From Henriciella litoralis (GTDB taxonomy: Bacteria > Pseudomonadota > Alphaproteobacteria > Caulobacterales > Hyphomonadaceae), in NCBI RefSeq assembly GCF_002088935.1, contig NZ_NCSS01000006.1, positions 2,264,407 to 2,328,406 of the forward strand: a stretch of DNA of 64,000 bases, in the 5' to 3' direction. Positions 60,872-64,000 of the stretch are shown here, piece after piece; within the stretch, counting starts at the first letter, position 1; each line of letters begins with the position of its first letter. The notes beneath the pieces are model-generated. The model searched no databases and was not told the origin of the DNA. It saw only the letters and a list, made by a program, of their open reading frames with translations. The position numbers and the translations under genes were made by a program.

Positions 60872-61531
60872 ATGCGGACACGTGACCGGATCATCGATAC
60901 GGCTCGACGCCTGTTTAATCGGCTACACTATGCGCATGTGACCACGGCAATGCTGGCGGCTGAAGTCGGCATTGCCGAGGGCAATCTATGGTACCATTTC
61001 AAGACGAAGCGGGACCTGTTGGAGGCCCTTTCAGAGCAGTTCATCGCGCGCAACAAGGCTCGCCTCGCGATTGTGCCGGACCATGCGGACGTGCTCGCCT
61101 CCTATGTCGGTTATCTCGAGGTGCTGGCGGCTGAGTTGCGGGATTTCCGCTTTCTTTATCGCGACCAGGCCGATTATGGCGCCCATACCGATGCGCTCGA
61201 GCAGCGACTGCCAGAGATCTATGCCAAGTCTCATTCCGGCTTCAGCGCGTTTTTTCTTGCTATGCGGGATGCGGGGCTTCTGGACATCGAAGACACCGAG
61301 ATCGACGATCTTGCCACGAACGCAATCATCGTGATCCGTTACCAGCTTGAATATCTGCGAGAGTCTGGTCAGGCGGAAACTGAGGGCTCAGGTGCCGTTA
61401 CGAGAGGTATAAAGCAACATTTGACCTTGTTTTCTCATCGGCTTACGCCTGCCGCAAAAGCAGAGCTGGAGCGACGTATTGGCGCCTTGTCCAGCAATGG
61501 CTTGAAAATTGGTGACGCCTGCGTCATGTAA
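60872..61531 (+). CDS. TetR/AcrR-family regulator of the CYP153 operon
   Basis: A 219-residue regulator. Residues ~1-50 are the TetR DNA-binding domain (RDRIIDTARRLFNRLHYAHV, TTAMLAAEVGIAEGNLWYHF, KTKRDLLEAL); the rest is a helical ligand-binding/dimer domain (LRDFRFLYRDQADYGAHTDA). It starts seven bases after the P450 stop and precedes the redox genes, so it is part of the operon and probably controls it and itself. The palindrome at 59565 is the best candidate operator. The inducer would be an alkane or fatty acid by analogy, not shown. Confidence 0.92.
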   Translation: MRTRDRIIDTARRLFNRLHYAHVTTAMLAAEVGIAEGNLWYHFKTKRDLLEALSEQFIARNKARLAIVPDHADVLASYVGYLEVLAAELRDFRFLYRDQADYGAHTDALEQRLPEIYAKSHSGFSAFFLAMRDAGLLDIEDTEIDDLATNAIIVIRYQLEYLRESGQAETEGSGAVTRGIKQHLTLFSHRLTPAAKAELERRIGALSSNGLKIGDACVM

Positions 61532-61557
61532 CGGCGTATATTGGGAGGAAAGCGGAT

Positions 61558-62799
61558 TTGGACCTGTCCAGTTCAGAAAAGATTGTGATCATTGGTGGTG
61601 GCCAGGCGGGCGCGCAGGCCGCGCAATCGCTTCGGCTGTTCGGCTATGAGGGCGCGATCACGCTTGTCGGCGATGAGACCGCGCTGCCCTATCAGCGGCC
61701 ACCGCTCTCAAAGGCCTATATGAAAGGTGAGCTTGGCGAAGACCGGCTCTATTTCAAACCGGCCGCCTGGTATGAAGACAATAATGTCGAGACACTTCTC
61801 TCCCAGAGCGTGGAGCGCATTGAGCGCAGCACGCGTGAGGTGGTGCTGGAGCATGGCGGGCGCCTGTCCTATGACGCGCTGATCATTGCGACCGGCTCTC
61901 GCCCGCGCGCCTTGCCCGTGCCTGGCGCGGATTTGAAGAATGTGTTCGACCTGCGCGGTCTTGCCGATGTCGAACATATCCAGCCGAAGATGATCGAGGG
62001 GCGCAAGCTCGTGATCATCGGGGCGGGGTATATCGGCCTTGAAGCCGCAGCCGTTGCGCGCCAGCTTGGCCTTGAAGTGACGGTGCTGGAAATGGCGCCG
62101 CGCGTTCTTGAGCGTGTCACAAGCCCGGTCATCAGCGAATTCTATCAGGACCTTCATGCCAGCCACGGTGTCGATATCCGGACCGGCGCGCGCCTTTCCT
62201 CTCTGAAAGGCAAGGACGGGGCGGTGACGCATGCGGTGCTCGCCGATGGCGAGGAGATCGAGGCGGATATGGTGCTCGCCGGGATCGGGATTGTGCCGAA
62301 CATCGAGCTCGCTGCCGAAGCTGGTCTACCGTGCAAGAACGGCATCATCGTTGATGACAATGCGCAGACGAGCGATCCACGGATTTTCGCGGCAGGCGAC
62401 TGCACGGTGCGCCCACTCAGCCATTATGCGCGCACGGGGCGCCTTGAAAGCGTTCACAACGCCATCGAACAGGGCAAACTCGCGGCCGCTGCGATCATGG
62501 GCAAAAAAGCCCCGCCGCTGGATTGCCCATGGTTCTGGTCTGACCAGTATGATGTGAAGCTGCAGATTGCCGGTCTGTCCGAGGGCTATGACGAAATCGT
62601 CGTGCGGGGCGACCGGGCGAGCGGCAAATTTGCCGCCTTCTATCTGAAGAATGGACGCCTGATCGCAGTCGATGCGATCAATAGTCCGCCAGAATTTATT
62701 GCATCCAAACGCCTAATCATGTCTGGTGCGCACATTGCGCCTCAGACGCTGGGCGATACATCCATAAGCATGAAAGAGATTGCGGCGCAGGCCGCCTGA
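61558..62799 (+). CDS. FAD-dependent ferredoxin reductase of the CYP153 system
   Basis: A 413-residue reductase of the putidaredoxin-reductase/rhodocoxin-reductase type. [20 protein letters not shown] is the FAD Rossmann motif, [20 protein letters not shown] the NAD(P)H motif, and [12 protein letters not shown] the second FAD site; [15 protein letters not shown] is conserved in the family. Its start is a TTG at 61558 with GGGAGGAAA nine bases upstream. It moves electrons from NAD(P)H to the ferredoxin encoded 17 bp downstream. Confidence 0.94.
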   Translation: MDLSSSEKIVIIGGGQAGAQAAQSLRLFGYEGAITLVGDETALPYQRPPLSKAYMKGELGEDRLYFKPAAWYEDNNVETLLSQSVERIERSTREVVLEHGGRLSYDALIIATGSRPRALPVPGADLKNVFDLRGLADVEHIQPKMIEGRKLVIIGAGYIGLEAAAVARQLGLEVTVLEMAPRVLERVTSPVISEFYQDLHASHGVDIRTGARLSSLKGKDGAVTHAVLADGEEIEADMVLAGIGIVPNIELAAEAGLPCKNGIIVDDNAQTSDPRIFAAGDCTVRPLSHYARTGRLESVHNAIEQGKLAAAAIMGKKAPPLDCPWFWSDQYDVKLQIAGLSEGYDEIVVRGDRASGKFAAFYLKNGRLIAVDAINSPPEFIASKRLIMSGAHIAPQTLGDTSISMKEIAAQAA

Positions 62800-62816
62800 G
62801 GAGACACGAGAAGACC

Positions 62817-63137
62817 ATGCCAACAATTACCTTTATCGATCACGACGGTACCGAACGCCCAATCGAAGCCAAGAATGGCGAAACCGTCATGGAAACGGCG
62901 ATCAAGAACTCTGTGCCCGGCATCGACGCCGATTGCGGCGGCGCATGTGCCTGCGCGACCTGCCACGTCTATGTCGACACCTCCTTCATGGACAAGGTTG
63001 GCCAGCCGGAAGAAATGGAGCAGTCGATGCTCGATTTCGCCGAGAACGTTCAGGAGAATTCCCGCCTGTCCTGCCAGATCACAATCTCCGATGAGCTTGA
63101 TGGTCTGAAAGTGACAACGCCTGAAAGCCAGCACTAA
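62817..63137 (+). CDS. [2Fe-2S] ferredoxin of the CYP153 system
   Basis: A 106-residue adrenodoxin/putidaredoxin-type ferredoxin: [20 protein letters not shown] contains C-x5-C-x2-C, and the fourth ligand is in [19 protein letters not shown]-like opening [20 protein letters not shown] is typical. It carries one electron at a time from the reductase to the P450. Four bases of spacing to the thioesterase start (TTG directly after the TAA) suggest shared translation. Confidence 0.95.
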   Translation: MPTITFIDHDGTERPIEAKNGETVMETAIKNSVPGIDADCGGACACATCHVYVDTSFMDKVGQPEEMEQSMLDFAENVQENSRLSCQITISDELDGLKVTTPESQH

Positions 63138-63923
63138 TTGCCGGCCTATAGCGAGCTGATTGGTGGGCTGAAGCCTGCCGGTCCTGGGCGGATTGAAACG
63201 ACAATCCCGGAAGACTGGATGCAGGGTCGCACGACCTATGGCGGGCTGACGGCTGCGCTCTGCCTCGAGGCGGCCAAGCATCTGGTGGATGACATGCCCG
63301 TGCGGGCCGCGCAGGTCGCGTTTGTCGGGCCTGTGGGCGGCGATGTGGCCGTGTCGTCAACGATCCTGCGGCGCGGCAAGTCATCTGCGTTTGTGTCGGC
63401 CGACATGGTGAGCGCGGACGGGATTATGGCCCGTTGCCTGTTCACCTTCGGCGCGAAACGCCCTTCATCGCTCAGCCAGGCGGCGCCGCGCGCGCCGGAC
63501 CTTCAATCCCCTGATGACTATCCATCCTTTTTCGGCGACCAGCGCCCGACCTTTGCCAACCATTTCAATATAAGGCTGGCCGCAGGGAGTTTCCCTGTCA
63601 CTGGCGCCGAGACAGGCGACATGCTGCTCTGGCTGAGGCACAAGGATGCCAATGCGCCGATGACGGATACGACCCTGCTGGCGATCGCGGATTCGCCGCC
63701 GCCAGCGGTCATGCCGATGATGAAAATGCCAGGCCCTGTCAGCTCGATGACGTGGATGGCGGAATTCCTGACCGATGATATCTCGACGCAGGATGGCTGG
63801 TTCATCGCCCACCACGTGTCACAGTCCGCCACAGATGGCTATTCAAGCCAGTCGATGCGGTTGTGGTCAGCCGACGGCACGCCGATAATGATCGGGCGCC
63901 AGACGGTTGCGGTGTTTGCTTGA
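63138..63923 (+). CDS. TesB-like acyl-CoA thioesterase family protein
   Basis: A 261-residue double hot-dog protein. IPEDWMQGRTTYGGLTAALC and ARAAQVAFVGPVGGDVAVSS-type strands open the first domain (residues ~20-110); MTWMAEFLTDDISTQDGWFI and YSSQSMRLWSADGTPIMIGR are the second. It matches the TesB-like/thioesterase-3 type that hydrolyses acyl-CoA or has lost activity. The TTG at 63138 immediately follows the ferredoxin stop; no other start is near. As last gene of the CYP153 operon it suggests that products or substrates are handled as acyl-CoA. Confidence 0.85.
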   Translation: MPAYSELIGGLKPAGPGRIETTIPEDWMQGRTTYGGLTAALCLEAAKHLVDDMPVRAAQVAFVGPVGGDVAVSSTILRRGKSSAFVSADMVSADGIMARCLFTFGAKRPSSLSQAAPRAPDLQSPDDYPSFFGDQRPTFANHFNIRLAAGSFPVTGAETGDMLLWLRHKDANAPMTDTTLLAIADSPPPAVMPMMKMPGPVSSMTWMAEFLTDDISTQDGWFIAHHVSQSATDGYSSQSMRLWSADGTPIMIGRQTVAVFA

Positions 63924-63935
63924 GGGCTTGCGGGC

Positions 63936-64000
63936 CTAGTTGACCAGCGCTGCTTTCAGATCGCTCAGATAGTCGACCTGCGCCTGAAGGGCGCTGACGT
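63936..64000 (-). CDS. C-terminal end of an unidentified gene (cut by window edge)
   Basis: The reverse strand from the edge reads ...SALQAQVDYLSDLKAALVN and stops with TAG at 63938-63936. Only about 20 codons are visible; helical, Leu/Ala-rich. It converges with the thioesterase gene. No family can be named. Confidence 0.4.
   Translation of the reverse strand, partial: VSALQAQVDYLSDLKAALVN

Overview
The window reads as a chromosomal segment of an alphaproteobacterium. The best fit is the Hyphomonadaceae/Caulobacterales side of the class. The reasons are the AccD subunit without its zinc finger, the order trpF-trpB-trpA-accD-folC facing trxA-addA-addB-murU-amgK-tsaE, the ftsK-lolA pair, the alginate-export-type porin and the CYP153 alkane hydroxylase operon. 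Coding density is high, many starts overlap the preceding stop, and long antisense open frames are common, as expected at high GC. No rRNA, prophage, insertion sequence or CRISPR array is visible.

Layout. 0-2.3 kb: the 5' part of ruvC, a PPP-type phosphatase, a Tat-exported DJ-1/PfpI protein and tRNA-Gly. 2.3-8 kb: a DUF695/RraB + DUF6065 pair; ProX-type editing protein; a co-directional run of thioredoxin-TPR protein, LON-domain protein, Trm112 and DUF971; then a convergent UbiH-type hydroxylase. 8-13 kb: ammonium transporter, ftsK and lolA, with two clear terminators. 13-26 kb: exported MsrA, YebC, a decayed EAL gene, YmdB-type phosphodiesterase, a large lipoprotein, a YgjP-type peptidase, an antiporter, MotA, an MFS carrier and an MltB-type transglycosylase. 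26-33 kb: rpmJ, HAD, TPR and lipoprotein hydrolase genes facing a PhoA-type phosphatase, EamA, GluQ and MsrA; tRNA-Ser and a GNAT gene follow. 33-39 kb: a lipoprotein PQQ/haem alcohol dehydrogenase and a CoA-transferase / acyl-CoA synthetase / VOC operon.

39-59 kb is the conserved alphaproteobacterial block: tryptophan synthesis, malonyl-CoA and folate on the plus strand, and the sulphur-PLP enzyme, TsaE, AmgK, MurU, AddB, AddA and TrxA on the minus strand. Between folC and trxA lies a 4.2-kb accessory segment (44.9-49.1 kb) with a hypothetical gene, an AlgE-like porin, a GIY-YIG nuclease and a short-chain dehydrogenase. Every dispersed palindromic repeat I recognised in the window is inside it. 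The GIY-YIG gene is bracketed by identical 39-nt copies of a REP-like hairpin, with a third, inverted, stem-covarying copy beside its start. Next to it is a 554-bp non-coding stretch with a perfect 24-bp inverted repeat and a 120-nt cloverleaf-like fold.

59.5-64 kb: a complete CYP153 system (P450, TetR regulator, FAD ferredoxin reductase, [2Fe-2S] ferredoxin, thioesterase) behind a palindrome that may be the TetR operator. The electron path would be NAD(P)H to reductase to ferredoxin to P450, giving terminal hydroxylation of alkanes or fatty acyl chains.

The most promising candidate for an undescribed system is the GIY-YIG nuclease with its surrounding palindromes, which resembles a REP/RAYT arrangement with a different enzyme. 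Everything here is read by eye; no similarity search or folding program was run.
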